From contig NZ_JAIOUB010000001.1 in NCBI RefSeq assembly GCF_019931215.1, positions 899,955 to 963,954 on the forward strand: a stretch of 64,000 bases of DNA, written 5' to 3'. Source of the stretch: Alcanivorax limicola (GTDB taxonomy: Bacteria > Pseudomonadota > Gammaproteobacteria > Pseudomonadales > Alcanivoracaceae). The position numbers were made by a program, and so were the translations under genes. A model generated the notes under the pieces. The model had not been told where the DNA came from, did not search any database, and saw nothing but the letters and a program-made list of their open reading frames with translations. The first letter of the stretch is position 1. Each line of letters starts with the position of its first letter. Positions 1 through 8,225 of this stretch are shown here, one piece after another.

Positions 1-65
1 AGCATCAAAAAAAGAGTGACCGAGCTCTCGCGTACGGCGAGGGCGGAGAGGTTGAAGCCGTTCAT
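1..65 (-). CDS. RND efflux permease, N-terminal fragment (cut by window edge)
   Basis: Only the first 21 codons lie in the window. The ATG at 65-63 overlaps the stop of the adaptor gene (ATGA overlap), so the two are translationally coupled. The visible N-terminus, beginning MNGFNLSALAVRES and followed by hydrophobic residues, matches the start of AcrB/HAE1-type inner-membrane RND pumps just before transmembrane helix 1. The upstream adaptor and the divergent outer-membrane channel support a tripartite pump. Substrate cannot be inferred. Confidence 0.75.
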   Translation of the reverse strand, partial: MNGFNLSALAVRESSVTLFLM

Positions 66-1183
66 GGCTGATCTCCGCGATTGGCGGCCAAGCCTGCAGC
101 AACTGCGCGTTCATCGAACTGCACGTGCTCGCCCTCCTGCAGGAGGTGAACGCCGAGCGCCACGACGCGATCGCCCGTTTCAAGGTCGCCAACAACCGAG
201 GCCGTTTCCTCTCTGAGGCCGACCACCTGCACAGCCTGCCAGGTGACCCGAGGCGTCTCCCCTTCGATCAGCCATACCCCGGGCCCTTTCCCCGGATCGA
301 AGAGTGCGCCTATCGGCACCTGCAATGCGGAAGCGGAAGAATCCATCTGGATGTCGATGGAAACGGTGGAGCCCAGCGGCGCATCTGCAAGATTGCCCTC
401 GAGTACGTAGCGGGCCGCGAAAGTGCGCGTCAACGGGCTTGCAGCATCCGACAACTGGCGAAGCGTTGCTGAGTCGGTCAGCCCGCGGGCATACAAGGTT
501 GCACGCCCTGTGGACCCGATCGTCGGTCGGAGCGTTTCGGGGAGGTCGATGAGTGCCTCGCGGGGCCCGGCATGGGCCACCCGCACCACGGTTTGGCCGG
601 CAGCAACGACTTGGCCGGGTTCTGCCAGCGTTTCCACGACCACTCCGTCAGCATCGGCGAGGAGCACCGCATAATCGGTCTCGTTGCGCGCAACGTCGGC
701 CCGAGCCTCGGCCGCCATGAGGTCCGCCCGAGCCGTCTCGACGGCTGTGCGGGCGCTGTCGTAGGCCGATGCTGACACCGCGCCTCGAGAGACCAGATCA
801 CGGTATCGCGCCTCGTCCTCCGCGGTTTGACGCACGCGCGCCCTGGCGGCAACCACGGCCTGCTCATAGGCTCGCGCGGCGAGTTTCAGGTCCGAGGGAT
901 CGATGCGCATGAGGGGCTGGCCGCGCTCGACGGCCTGGCCTGTATCGACTAAACGCGCCTGTACCTTGCCGGGCACGCGAAAGCCGAGGTCGCTTTGCAC
1001 CCGCGCGGCAACCACACCGGTAAAGGAACGCTCGGCCTGCCCATCAACCTCTACCTCGGCTACCCGGACATAGGGGCTCAGCGTGCGAGGGTCGGTGGAA
1101 GCACTGTCGTCACTGCACGCCACCAGAACCAGGGGCAGCAGACCGATGAAGACGAGGGAATGAATATTGCGGCGCTGAAGCAT
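62..1183 (-). CDS. RND efflux periplasmic adaptor subunit (membrane fusion lipoprotein)
   Basis: This is the periplasmic adaptor linking an inner-membrane RND pump to an outer-membrane channel. The N-terminal signal ends in a lipobox (LVLVAC), so it is probably a lipoprotein. The rest has HlyD/MFP features: a lipoyl-type half-motif (DLGFRVPGKV), an alpha-helical hairpin rich in Ala/Arg (about residues 100-165), a second lipoyl half (ADGVVVETLAEPGQVV) and beta-barrel segments. The start chosen is the ATG at 1183, because GGAGG lies 7 nt upstream; a TTG four codons earlier has no such site. The gene is followed by the pump gene with a 4-bp overlap. A palindromic operator lies upstream at 1223-1246. 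Confidence 0.9.
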   Translation of the reverse strand: MLQRRNIHSLVFIGLLPLVLVACSDDSASTDPRTLSPYVRVAEVEVDGQAERSFTGVVAARVQSDLGFRVPGKVQARLVDTGQAVERGQPLMRIDPSDLKLAARAYEQAVVAARARVRQTAEDEARYRDLVSRGAVSASAYDSARTAVETARADLMAAEARADVARNETDYAVLLADADGVVVETLAEPGQVVAAGQTVVRVAHAGPREALIDLPETLRPTIGSTGRATLYARGLTDSATLRQLSDAASPLTRTFAARYVLEGNLADAPLGSTVSIDIQMDSSASALQVPIGALFDPGKGPGVWLIEGETPRVTWQAVQVVGLREETASVVGDLETGDRVVALGVHLLQEGEHVQFDERAVAAGLAANRGDQP

Positions 1184-1210
1184 GGCGACCTCCAAGGGAA
1201 AGAGGCCTTT

Positions 1211-1239
1211 ATATTCCGACTAGTGACTAATTCTGTCAA
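1211..1239 (-). promoter_or_regulatory. Predicted promoter of the adaptor-pump operon
   Basis: On the minus strand a perfect TTGACA (1239-1234) is followed after 17 bp by GAATAT (1216-1211). The -35 box lies inside the operator palindrome, so repressor binding would block polymerase. Inferred from sequence match only. Confidence 0.5.
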
Positions 1240-1246
1240 TAGTCAC
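1223..1246. promoter_or_regulatory. TetR operator, copy 1 (GTGACTA-N10-TAGTCAC)
   Basis: A perfect 7-bp inverted repeat with a 10-bp spacer lies upstream of the adaptor gene. The same arms and spacing recur at 1920-1943 upstream of the outer-membrane channel gene, with one base changed. Two matching palindromes at the two promoters flanking one TetR gene point to the binding site of that regulator. Confidence 0.65.
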
Positions 1247-1264
1247 CATGCATAAACACGCCTT

Positions 1265-1882
1265 TCAGGGTGCCAGGCTACGCAATACCAGGTTCGAAAG
1301 CTGCGCGGGGCCCTCCTCGACGAGATCCAGGTTGTATTGAAGAAGAAGAGGGTTCACATAGGGCTGCATGACCAGAAAGATTGAACTCACCGTCTCGTCC
1401 AACGGGGTTTTGCGCTCGAATTCACCACTCTCACGCCCTTCGCGGATGATCTCCAGCAGCATCTGCCTGATGTGCTCCCCATAGGCGCGAGCAGAGGGCC
1501 AGCCCTCGCCGGCAGAGTGGGCGGCGATGTCATACAGCTTGCGGTCATTGAAGAAAAGGCCAGAGCCCGTCTCCACTAACACCTTGAAAATTCTCCTGAA
1601 TTTATCCGTTGGCGTGGATGCGCTCACTACAGCTTCTTCAACCGCCTCGACCATAGCGTTCAAGACTTTGGCGCAGATGGCCTCGCCAATGGTCTGTTTG
1701 GAATCGAAAAACTTGTAGATATAAGCCTTTGAAAAGCCAATCGATTTGGCCAGGTCAGAGACTGTGGTTTTCTCGTAGCCGTAGTGGCTGAAGTGCTCTT
1801 CGGCCGCCGCCACGATCTGTTCGCGAACACTGTGTTCGGCCGGCCCTCGTGACTGCGGTGTAGCAGATGGGGGTTCAATCAT
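1265..1882 (-). CDS. TetR family repressor of the RND efflux locus
   Basis: About 205 residues, typical TetR length. The N-terminal helix-turn-helix region contains the pattern EHFSHYGYEKTTVSDLAKS, then IGFSKAYIYKFFDSK, a canonical TetR DNA-recognition block. The C-terminal ligand domain resembles regulators of efflux pumps. The start at 1882 is preferred: GAGG lies upstream at suitable spacing. An in-frame ATG at 1927 has no ribosome binding site and falls within the operator. The gene lies between the adaptor-pump operon and the divergent channel gene, so it probably represses both and itself. The inducer is unknown. Confidence 0.85.
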   Translation of the reverse strand: MIEPPSATPQSRGPAEHSVREQIVAAAEEHFSHYGYEKTTVSDLAKSIGFSKAYIYKFFDSKQTIGEAICAKVLNAMVEAVEEAVVSASTPTDKFRRIFKVLVETGSGLFFNDRKLYDIAAHSAGEGWPSARAYGEHIRQMLLEIIREGRESGEFERKTPLDETVSSIFLVMQPYVNPLLLQYNLDLVEEGPAQLSNLVLRSLAP

Positions 1883-1909
1883 CGCTCGTGTGACCTCGTA
1901 TTCTTTAGC

Positions 1910-1940
1910 TTGACAGTTAGTGACCATAATGGATTATAGT
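1910..1940 (+). promoter_or_regulatory. Predicted promoter of the outer-membrane channel gene
   Basis: A perfect TTGACA at 1910-1915 is followed by TATAGT at 1935-1940. The 19-bp spacer is long. The operator palindrome 1920-1943 covers the spacer and -10 box. A TATAAT on the opposite strand (1938-1933) may serve the divergent tetR gene. Confidence 0.45.
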
Positions 1941-1943
1941 CAC
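1920..1943. promoter_or_regulatory. TetR operator, copy 2 (GTGACCA-N10-TAGTCAC)
   Basis: This has the same architecture as the palindrome at 1223-1246, with one mismatch in the left arm. It lies between tetR and the channel gene, covering predicted promoter elements of both directions. Confidence 0.65.
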
Positions 1944-1972
1944 TTTAACAATTTTGCGCTCCGGAGACCCTC

Positions 1973-3487
1973 ATGCTCACCCGCCCACGCTCTCTCGCCT
2001 TTCTGATGAGCACCAGCCTGATGAGTGCCAGTCTGTTAACGGGCAGTCTGTTAACAGGATGTGCGGTCGGCCCTGACTATAGCTCACCCGAGACCGTCTT
2101 ATCGCCTCGTTTCCTTGGGCAGGACGACGTTGAAGAGCGTGAAGTGCAGAGCGTGGCAAACCTGCAGGCCTGGTGGGCCGCTTTTGATGATCCCATGTTA
2201 GCGCAATTCGTTATGCGCGCCCTTGAGCAGAATCTGGATATCGCCCAGGCGGCAACCCGTGTCACCCAGGCGCGTGCCTCATTACATCACGCCGATGCAG
2301 CGCTGTTGCCAGCGGCCAACGTGAGCGCCTACGGGGCCGAAGTATATCAATCGCTCGAGACCCCACTGGGACAGGTGCTTGCCGCCACACCCGGCTTCGA
2401 CCGCCGAGGCAGCGCCTTTGAGGCCAATCTTGGTGCGAGCTGGGAAATGGATGTGTTTGGTGGCCTGCGACGAGGACGGGAGGCTGCGCGCGCGGAGTAT
2501 GTGGCATCTGAAGCGGGCACCGTCGCAACACGTCTGGCCGTCGCCGCCCAGACGGCGGACGTATACGTCATGATCCGGGGCTTGCAGGCGCGTATCACGA
2601 TTGCTGAACAGCAAGCTGAGACCCGTCGCGAACTGCTCGACACGATCAGATTCCAGTACGAAAAGGGGATTGCTGCCGAGCTTCAGGTGAACCAGGCCGA
2701 GGGGGCGCTCGCTCAAGTCGAAGCACAGATTCCGGTGCTTGAGGCCGGTCTCACCTCGGCGATGAACGCGCTGGACGTGCTTCTCGGCGTACAGCCTGGC
2801 ACCTACCGCGCCGAAGTGAGCCAGGTGGCGCCGATCCCCATTGCGCCAGGCCTGGCCGAAACCGGCACGCCGGCCGAGATGATTCGGCGGCGCCCGGATC
2901 TCATCGTGGCTGAACAGCGACTCGTTGCGACGAATGCGCGCATTGGCATGGCGGTTTCAGAGTACTACCCCAAGTTCTCGCTCGGCGCACTGCTGGGCAG
3001 TGCCACCACGGTATCGGGTAGCAACCTGTTCTCCAGCGATACCCATCAAGCCCAAGGCGTGCTCGGCCTTCGCTGGCGCCTGTTCGACTTTGGCCGCGTC
3101 GAAGCACAGATTGCCGCCGCGCGCGGCCAGGACGCAGAAGCACTTGCCGCCTACCGTCTGGCCGTGTTGCGCGCAACGGAAGAGGTGGAGAACGCCTTTT
3201 CCGCGCTGGTTAGACGCGAGGCCCAGGTCGACATTCTGGCGCGGGGCGAATCCTCGCTCGCCCGTGCCCGCGAAAACTCACTGGCCGCCTATGAAAGTGG
3301 TGTCGTCAGCCTGATCGAAGTGCTCAATGCCGACGCCAACTTGCTGCAGATCAGCGACACGAAAGCACAGGCACAAACCAACACCGCGCGTGCTGCCATT
3401 GCCTCCTTCAGGGCGTTGGGAGGCGGGTGGGACGCATCGCATGCTGCCGGCGAGGACCTTTACGGCAGCCTCTCTACTCCCCGATAA
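1973..3487 (+). CDS. Outer-membrane efflux channel lipoprotein (TolC/NodT type)
   Basis: A 504-residue outer-membrane factor of the OprM/NodT class. The signal peptide ends in a lipobox (LLTGC) followed by AVGPDY, a characteristic start of this family. Two OEP repeats follow, with the expected long coiled-coil helices and the conserved RRPDL motif near residue 306. CGGAGA lies upstream of the ATG. It is transcribed divergently from tetR and the adaptor-pump operon and would complete a tripartite efflux system. An SDR gene follows 15 bp downstream. Confidence 0.9.
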   Translation: MLTRPRSLAFLMSTSLMSASLLTGSLLTGCAVGPDYSSPETVLSPRFLGQDDVEEREVQSVANLQAWWAAFDDPMLAQFVMRALEQNLDIAQAATRVTQARASLHHADAALLPAANVSAYGAEVYQSLETPLGQVLAATPGFDRRGSAFEANLGASWEMDVFGGLRRGREAARAEYVASEAGTVATRLAVAAQTADVYVMIRGLQARITIAEQQAETRRELLDTIRFQYEKGIAAELQVNQAEGALAQVEAQIPVLEAGLTSAMNALDVLLGVQPGTYRAEVSQVAPIPIAPGLAETGTPAEMIRRRPDLIVAEQRLVATNARIGMAVSEYYPKFSLGALLGSATTVSGSNLFSSDTHQAQGVLGLRWRLFDFGRVEAQIAAARGQDAEALAAYRLAVLRATEEVENAFSALVRREAQVDILARGESSLARARENSLAAYESGVVSLIEVLNADANLLQISDTKAQAQTNTARAAIASFRALGGGWDASHAAGEDLYGSLSTPR

Positions 3488-3502
3488 CGACAGGTAAGCG
3501 AC

Positions 3503-4300
3503 ATGACCTTGGACATGACTTTGACAGACACTTCATGGGTGCTCATCACGGGGGCGTCGAGCGGCTTCGGCGAAGAGTTCGCCCGCCAGTATGCCGCGCA
3601 AGGCCACTCACTGGTGCTGGTGGCGCGTCGGCTGGATCGACTTCAAGCGCTCGCCGAGACACTCCGCCAACAGCACAGCATTGAAGTTGTGACGCAGCAG
3701 GTTGATCTCTCAGACATTGCTGCGGTTACCCGGTTACATCAGCGCCTCCACGAAATGGGCATCGAAATCTCCACCCTGATCAACAATGCCGGTCATGGAT
3801 TGCAAGGCCCGTTCGTGGATAGCACGCTGGATTCGACGCTGGCGATGCTACAACTGGATGTGACGAGCCTGACTGCCGTCACGCACCTCTTTGCACAAGA
3901 CATGCGAACACGCGGGCACGGCAAAATATTGTTGGTGGCAAGCTTGCTGGCCTATCAGGGTGTGGAAAACTTTGCTGTTTATGCCGCGGCCAAGGCCTAT
4001 GTATTGCGTCTGGGCGAGGCGCTGCATCGCGAGCTCAAGCGCGACGGCGTCACCGTGACAACACTCTGCCCCGGCATATCAGAAACCGGCTTTGCCACGG
4101 CGGCGCAGCAGAAGGTCACGCCCGTATTGAAGCAGCTGATGATGCAACCTGCCCCTGTGGTGCGCACCGGAATCCGTGCCCTGCAGGCCGGGCGCATCAG
4201 CGTCGTGCCAGGTTGGGCGAACAAGGCGCTTGTCATCCTTACCTGGGCGACGCCGCGCTGGCTGCACCAGGCTTTTTTATCACGCGCGATGAATGGATGA
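3503..4300 (+). CDS. Short-chain dehydrogenase/reductase
   Basis: A 265-residue classical SDR. It has the nucleotide-binding TGASSGFG, the NNAG motif, an active-site Ser in VASLLAYQG and the YAAAK catalytic pair, so it should be an NAD(P)-dependent oxidoreductase. The first ATG has AGGT upstream; another in-frame ATG lies four codons later. It starts 15 bp after the channel gene and ends just before a convergent hairpin, so it probably belongs to the efflux transcript. The substrate is unknown; a link to detoxifying a pump substrate is only a guess. Confidence 0.85.
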   Translation: MTLDMTLTDTSWVLITGASSGFGEEFARQYAAQGHSLVLVARRLDRLQALAETLRQQHSIEVVTQQVDLSDIAAVTRLHQRLHEMGIEISTLINNAGHGLQGPFVDSTLDSTLAMLQLDVTSLTAVTHLFAQDMRTRGHGKILLVASLLAYQGVENFAVYAAAKAYVLRLGEALHRELKRDGVTVTTLCPGISETGFATAAQQKVTPVLKQLMMQPAPVVRTGIRALQAGRISVVPGWANKALVILTWATPRWLHQAFLSRAMNG

Positions 4301-4335
4301 ACTGCCACACTGTTGTTGTGCGTCGCCATTAAGCT

Positions 4336-4353
4336 GAGCGCCTTCAGGCGCTC
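4336..4353. terminator. Hairpin between convergent SDR and AraC genes
   Basis: A 7-bp perfect stem (GAGCGCC / GGCGCTC) with a TTCA loop lies in the 53-bp gap between convergent genes, ending one base before the AraC stop. There is no strong T run on either side, so efficiency is uncertain. Confidence 0.5.
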
Positions 4354-5370
4354 TCACTTGCCGGACAACTTGCGGTACTCCCCCGGCGCCTGCCCGAACC
4401 AGCGCCGGAAGGCACGGGTGAAACTGGCCGTGTCGCCGTAGCCCAGCTGCAGCGCGATCTCGTCGAGCTTCATCTGGGTGCTTTCCAGAAGCTGCACGGC
4501 CAACTGCCGGCGCTCTGCTTCGACGATGTCGCGAAAGCTGGTGCCTTCTTCTTCGAGCCTGCGCCGCAGGCTGCGCGGCGCCATGGATATATGCTGCGCG
4601 ACATCTTCGATCGACGCGACCAGGCCCAGCGACCCCAGGACAAGCTGGCGAACCTGACCGGCCACGCCGCCGACCTGGCGCCGCTTGAGCTGGGCGCGAC
4701 ACTGATCTTCCAACAGGCACACCAGATGGGCGTCGTACATCGGCAACGGGATCTCGACATCCTCCCGCCGCAGTACAATGGCGTTGCGAGTGCTGCCATA
4801 GCGCGGCGCAATACCGCACAAGGCCTCGATGCGTGCGGCGTGCGCCGGCGCCGGTCCTTCATACTCCAGACCAAGCGCGCGAATACCGGACAGGCTGAGT
4901 TCCGTGAGCAGATTGACCGATGTCCCGGTATCACGCTCCAGCAGAAACTGGCGCAGGTGCTGCGGAATAGCGCCGGGATCGGCACAAAAAGCGAGCTCGT
5001 GTTCGTCGATCACAGACCAGAAGCGACAGTAGGCCGTGCTCAACGGCAGGTAGCGCAGGGATCGCTCGATCCCCTCGCGCAGCGTGCGGCTCGTGCGCAG
5101 CGCGAATCCCCAGATGCCGAACGTAGCAACGTTGTATTGCATGCCCAGTTCGAAGCCCAATGCCGGCACCTGAGGCAGCGCCAGGATCAGATTCTCGATC
5201 AGACGCATTTCCTGCTCCCGCGAGATCAGTGCATCCGCGTCGCGCAGCTGTGCCACTGTGATGTCAGTACCCAGCAGACAGGTCTCGGCGTCGACGCCGT
5301 AACGCGCCGCGAAGTTGACCATCACCTGAGCAATGGCGATCGGATGTAGAACACTCGTCTGCACTGACAT
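4354..5370 (-). CDS. AraC family regulator with N-terminal arabinose-binding-like domain
   Basis: A 338-residue regulator. Residues of about 20-205 match the domain seen in OruR/ArgR-type AraC proteins. The C-terminal ~100 residues carry two helix-turn-helix motifs, with the closing signature LQLGYGDTASFTRAFRRWFG followed by APGEYR. It is divergent from the fatty acid desaturase gene (155-bp gap) and is the obvious candidate to regulate it. The effector is unknown; related proteins often sense fatty acids or amino-acid-like ligands. Confidence 0.85.
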   Translation of the reverse strand: MSVQTSVLHPIAIAQVMVNFAARYGVDAETCLLGTDITVAQLRDADALISREQEMRLIENLILALPQVPALGFELGMQYNVATFGIWGFALRTSRTLREGIERSLRYLPLSTAYCRFWSVIDEHELAFCADPGAIPQHLRQFLLERDTGTSVNLLTELSLSGIRALGLEYEGPAPAHAARIEALCGIAPRYGSTRNAIVLRREDVEIPLPMYDAHLVCLLEDQCRAQLKRRQVGGVAGQVRQLVLGSLGLVASIEDVAQHISMAPRSLRRRLEEEGTSFRDIVEAERRQLAVQLLESTQMKLDEIALQLGYGDTASFTRAFRRWFGQAPGEYRKLSGK

Positions 5371-5525
5371 GCCCCCTACGGAAGTACACCGCTCTTATTA
5401 ACCGCCACCGCTACTTATTACTGCTGGTTGGCCGGATATGCCCTGCCGAAGGCCGCGAATGCGCTGTCGCGCATCGCCAGCGCCCCCTAGATTGGAAGCT
5501 CGTCAATATAAGCTCGGAGTGCCCC

Positions 5526-6410
5526 ATGGAGCAGGACCTGAATGCGCTGAACAAGCAGGCAATTGCCATCTCGAAAAAGTATACAGGTGGACTGGCGTGG
5601 CCGACAGTCATCATGGTGGCGCTCGTGCTGATGGCCTTTGTCGCCAACCTCTGGCTGTTCGTGGCCGGCGTGACTCCCCTGTGGGCAGCGACGCTGATCT
5701 ATGCCGCGCTGACGTATATGTCGTACACGCCGCTGCACGAGGCCGCCCATGGCAACATTCACGGCAGCCACCAGCGACTGCAATGGCTCAACAATCTCTG
5801 TGGCTACCTCGTCGCGCCGCTGATCATGGTGCCCTACTCCACGCACAAGGTGGAGCACTTCACCCACCATCGCTATACCAACCAACCGGACAAAGACCCG
5901 GACTTCATCGTCAGCGGGATGCGTCACGGCTTTGTGGCCTTCATCGTCTACGGCTTCAAGTTTCTGTGGACACAGAACACCTTCCTGTTTCGCGACCACT
6001 GGGCGACAATGCCGCGGCGCGAACGTGCCATCTACTTCGCCGAAGTGGCGCTGGCGATCGGTTGGCGCCTGGCTTTCTTTGCGTTCTTCCCGGCTGTGTC
6101 GACCCTCGTGTTGCTGATCGCAGGCTTCCTGCCCGGCGGCTTATTCACCGCCTACTGGTTCGCCTACCGCCCGCACCTGCCATACGAAGAGCCGGCGCGC
6201 TATCGCAACACCAACAGCCTGATCATGCCGGTCTGGATGAAGCCTCTCGAATGGTTCTGGTTTGGTCAGAACCTGCACTCGATCCACCACGCATTTCCTC
6301 GCGTGCCGTTCTATCACTACCACGCCCTGTTCCGCGAGATCGAGCCCGTCATGCGCGCCCATGGCGCGCCGGTGATTGGCATCTTCCATCGCAGGCCGGT
6401 GGGTGCGTGA
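5526..6410 (+). CDS. Membrane fatty acid desaturase / hydroxylase
   Basis: A 294-residue integral membrane di-iron enzyme. The three histidine boxes are visible: HEAAH (71-75), HFTHH (111-115) and HSIHH (about 253-257). Four or more hydrophobic segments surround them. Family members introduce double bonds or hydroxyls into lipids; length and box spacing also fit beta-carotene hydroxylase-like desaturases, so the exact substrate is open. It is divergent from the AraC regulator and followed by a strong hairpin that is part of a dispersed repeat. Confidence 0.85.
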   Translation: MEQDLNALNKQAIAISKKYTGGLAWPTVIMVALVLMAFVANLWLFVAGVTPLWAATLIYAALTYMSYTPLHEAAHGNIHGSHQRLQWLNNLCGYLVAPLIMVPYSTHKVEHFTHHRYTNQPDKDPDFIVSGMRHGFVAFIVYGFKFLWTQNTFLFRDHWATMPRRERAIYFAEVALAIGWRLAFFAFFPAVSTLVLLIAGFLPGGLFTAYWFAYRPHLPYEEPARYRNTNSLIMPVWMKPLEWFWFGQNLHSIHHAFPRVPFYHYHALFREIEPVMRAHGAPVIGIFHRRPVGA

Positions 6411-6444
6411 CAGCGGGTCTGATCGCCGTAACGTTGCACTGGTG

Positions 6445-6519
6445 CTGCCCACCAGAAATGTGATGGCAACCCCGTAAAACGCAGCAGGGGCGGTCAGCTT
6501 GGCTGACCGCCCCTGCTTG
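6445..6519 (+). repeat. Dispersed hairpin repeat, copy 1
   Basis: About 75 bp closely similar to 17007-17082 in the same orientation. It contains the shared stretch GAAATGTGATGGCAACCCCG followed by a perfect 15-bp stem (6484-6498 / 6502-6516) with a TTG loop. It lies 74 bp downstream of the desaturase stop and may act as its terminator. Its position at the left edge of the accessory block, with the other copy at the right edge, is notable. Confidence 0.75.
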
Positions 6520-6834
6520 TCCCGGCACAAGACCCTATCTGCTCTGCCCAGGGAGGGATGAACCGGAAGCCGTCCCAGCCGCGTAAAGTGGAAATCAGGT
6601 GTCTACTTTTCCTGGGTAACTCGGATGGCTAGTGGATGATGGGCGGCAGTCTAACATTCCTGCCAGGCACTGGCGCACTGAGTGGCCCGTGAGGACTCCT
6701 CCCCAGCGCGCCGCCTGCTCAACTGCGATGCCCCGGTGTGGCGGGACTCTTTCCATCACTTCGCTTGGCACCGGGTGGAGCCAGCGGCGCATAGGGAGCG
6801 GCGCGGAAGGGCCTGAGCTAACCTGAGTGATGTG
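6520..6834. other. Gene-free stretch, no convincing feature
   Basis: About 315 bp between the hairpin repeat and the small membrane protein gene. Short open frames exist on both strands but lack ribosome binding sites and protein-like composition. No clear promoter, RNA gene or intact repeat was recognised. Confidence 0.5.
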
Positions 6835-7206
6835 TCAGGCGCCTGCGTACCACAGCACTAAACCTCCCGCCAAAAACAGGACAACCCAGGACAGATGCCG
6901 GCCACGGGTAATCACTAACGGGAGGATTCCTGAAATAACCACCGTGTAACCCAGGACGACCAGGACTGACTCCGTCGTCAGATCGCCGGACGCCGCCAAC
7001 CAGAGCAGCAACGCAATACCCCACCAGGCGACGGTGGTAATGTGCCACGCAAAGCGAAGGGTACGAGCCGTGAACTCGGTGCCACCGAAGAGCTTGGGCA
7101 ACGCGTCCCGGCGGAACAAGCGAGTAAGGATAAAGCGCTCGCCCAGCACCGAATGCGCCAAACCGAGCATGAAGATCAACACCGCAGCAATATATAGAGC
7201 CATCAT
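6835..7206 (-). CDS. Small four-helix membrane protein, unknown function
   Basis: A 123-residue, very hydrophobic protein with about four predicted membrane segments (residues 3-20, 52-72, 80-98, 103-121). Charged stretches such as RLFRRDALPK lie between helices. The composition is that of a genuine inner-membrane protein, but no named family is recognised. Two adjacent ATG codons can start it. It lies alone between the repeat at 6445 and IS3 debris and reads on the minus strand, like the cassette genes to the right. Confidence 0.65.
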   Translation of the reverse strand: MMALYIAAVLIFMLGLAHSVLGERFILTRLFRRDALPKLFGGTEFTARTLRFAWHITTVAWWGIALLLWLAASGDLTTESVLVVLGYTVVISGILPLVITRGRHLSWVVLFLAGGLVLWYAGA

Positions 7207-7275
7207 AGTTTACTACCTCTCCGCCCGCTGGCTGGCCAGCGCTGGTTCGCCTAAATCAAATGGGCATGCTTCATT

Positions 7276-7326
7276 TCACCCTGTCATTTTCTGGCACTCC
7301 ACCGGCCTCAGATAGCCGAGCGCCGG
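7276..7326 (-). mobile_element. Possible IS3-family transposase C-terminal remnant
   Basis: On the minus strand a 16-codon stretch ending in TGA reads PALGYLRPVECQ-. It resembles the conserved end of IS3-family OrfB (usually ALGYLSPVE-). Upstream codons do not continue into the transposase core, so it would be only a scar. Weak on its own, but a second IS3 fragment lies 0.9 kb away across the GST gene. Confidence 0.3.
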
Positions 7327-7418
7327 AAGCATATCTACCTTATCTGCTATCACTTCCGTGGATACTTTAGCCATGCCCTGACCTGGAAGTGGCCACTGCA
7401 ATGAGGCAAGTCCAACAC

Positions 7419-8180
7419 TTACCCACCGACCGCCGCGCTTACTCCACGATGCTCACGGTAGATGCGCCTTACGTATTCGCAGCCTGGGTGATTCCGCCAA
7501 CGTTCCAGCCAGTGCTCCCACCCGGACGGTAGTGGCCTTGGAATATCAACCGGGTACTCTGACGGCAAGCAGGTGGGGAACAAAATGGTGGCGGCGGTGA
7601 GGTCTGCAACGCTGAAGCGATCACCGACCAGGTAACCCGTCCGCTCAGAATTTCGCGCAACAAAATCCAATGCTTCCTGGGTCAACGTACAACCGGCTTC
7701 AGCGCCAGCCGCATTGATCTGCATATCAAGCATCATGATCGCTCGGATAGCCGGAAATGCAGACACATACAGTCTCTGCTGCCATTCAGGCAAGCCTGTG
7801 GCGATACGACGCGCGCTATATTCGGTATGCGGCAACATTTCATAGAACCCGGCGCGTCGTACGGCAGGGCCGATCTTGTCATCAAACCATTTCTGCAGCG
7901 CCAACGCTTGTGCACGCGAGTCGGGATCTTCCGGGTACAGTGGCAACTCGGGCCAAGTCTGCTCCACATAGTCAAGCACGGCAGCCGAAGTCTTCAGCAC
8001 GTTGCCTTCATGACGCAATATTGGCATTGCTTTCTGGCCAAAGCGGGCGATCAACCGCACAGCATGCGGCCCAGGAAGCAGCGAGTGCCGGATGTGCGGC
8101 ACACGCTTGTAGTCCAACGCCCAACGCACTTTCTCTGGGTACAGAGAAAAGTGCATCTGCCAGAGCTCTGGATGACTCAT
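7419..8180 (-). CDS. Glutathione S-transferase family protein
   Basis: A 253-residue GST-like protein. An N-terminal thioredoxin-fold segment (residues 4-75, with the cis-Pro-containing KAMPILRHEG and ETSA-like KTSAAVLDYVE) is followed by an all-helical C-terminal domain with GYLVGDRFSVADLTAA. It probably conjugates or reduces small electrophiles; the substrate is unknown. GAGAGGGAAG lies before the ATG. The start lies 17 nt downstream, in the sense direction, of a GTTAGGC core site (8203-8197), so it may be the distal cassette of the array to its right. No attC was found after its stop. Confidence 0.85.
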   Translation of the reverse strand: MSHPELWQMHFSLYPEKVRWALDYKRVPHIRHSLLPGPHAVRLIARFGQKAMPILRHEGNVLKTSAAVLDYVEQTWPELPLYPEDPDSRAQALALQKWFDDKIGPAVRRAGFYEMLPHTEYSARRIATGLPEWQQRLYVSAFPAIRAIMMLDMQINAAGAEAGCTLTQEALDFVARNSERTGYLVGDRFSVADLTAATILFPTCLPSEYPVDIPRPLPSGWEHWLERWRNHPGCEYVRRIYREHRGVSAAVGG

Positions 8181-8225
8181 AGCTTCCCTCTCAAAAGCCT
8201 AACACTGCCAACAACGGGTGATTCC

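Noticed and set aside
1265-1927. Longer TetR protein starting at 1927
   Set aside because: The upstream ATG lacks a ribosome binding site and lies inside the operator palindrome; the ATG at 1882 has GAGG upstream.
6445-6519. Protein-coding reading of the hairpin repeat (frames containing KQGRSA-, YGVAITF-like words at both copies)
   Set aside because: The similarity between the two frames comes from the DNA repeat itself; both frames are short and lack start signals.
6595-6826. Short open frames on both strands in the gap before the small membrane protein
   Set aside because: They overlap each other on opposite strands, have Arg/Pro-rich shadow-like composition and no ribosome binding site.
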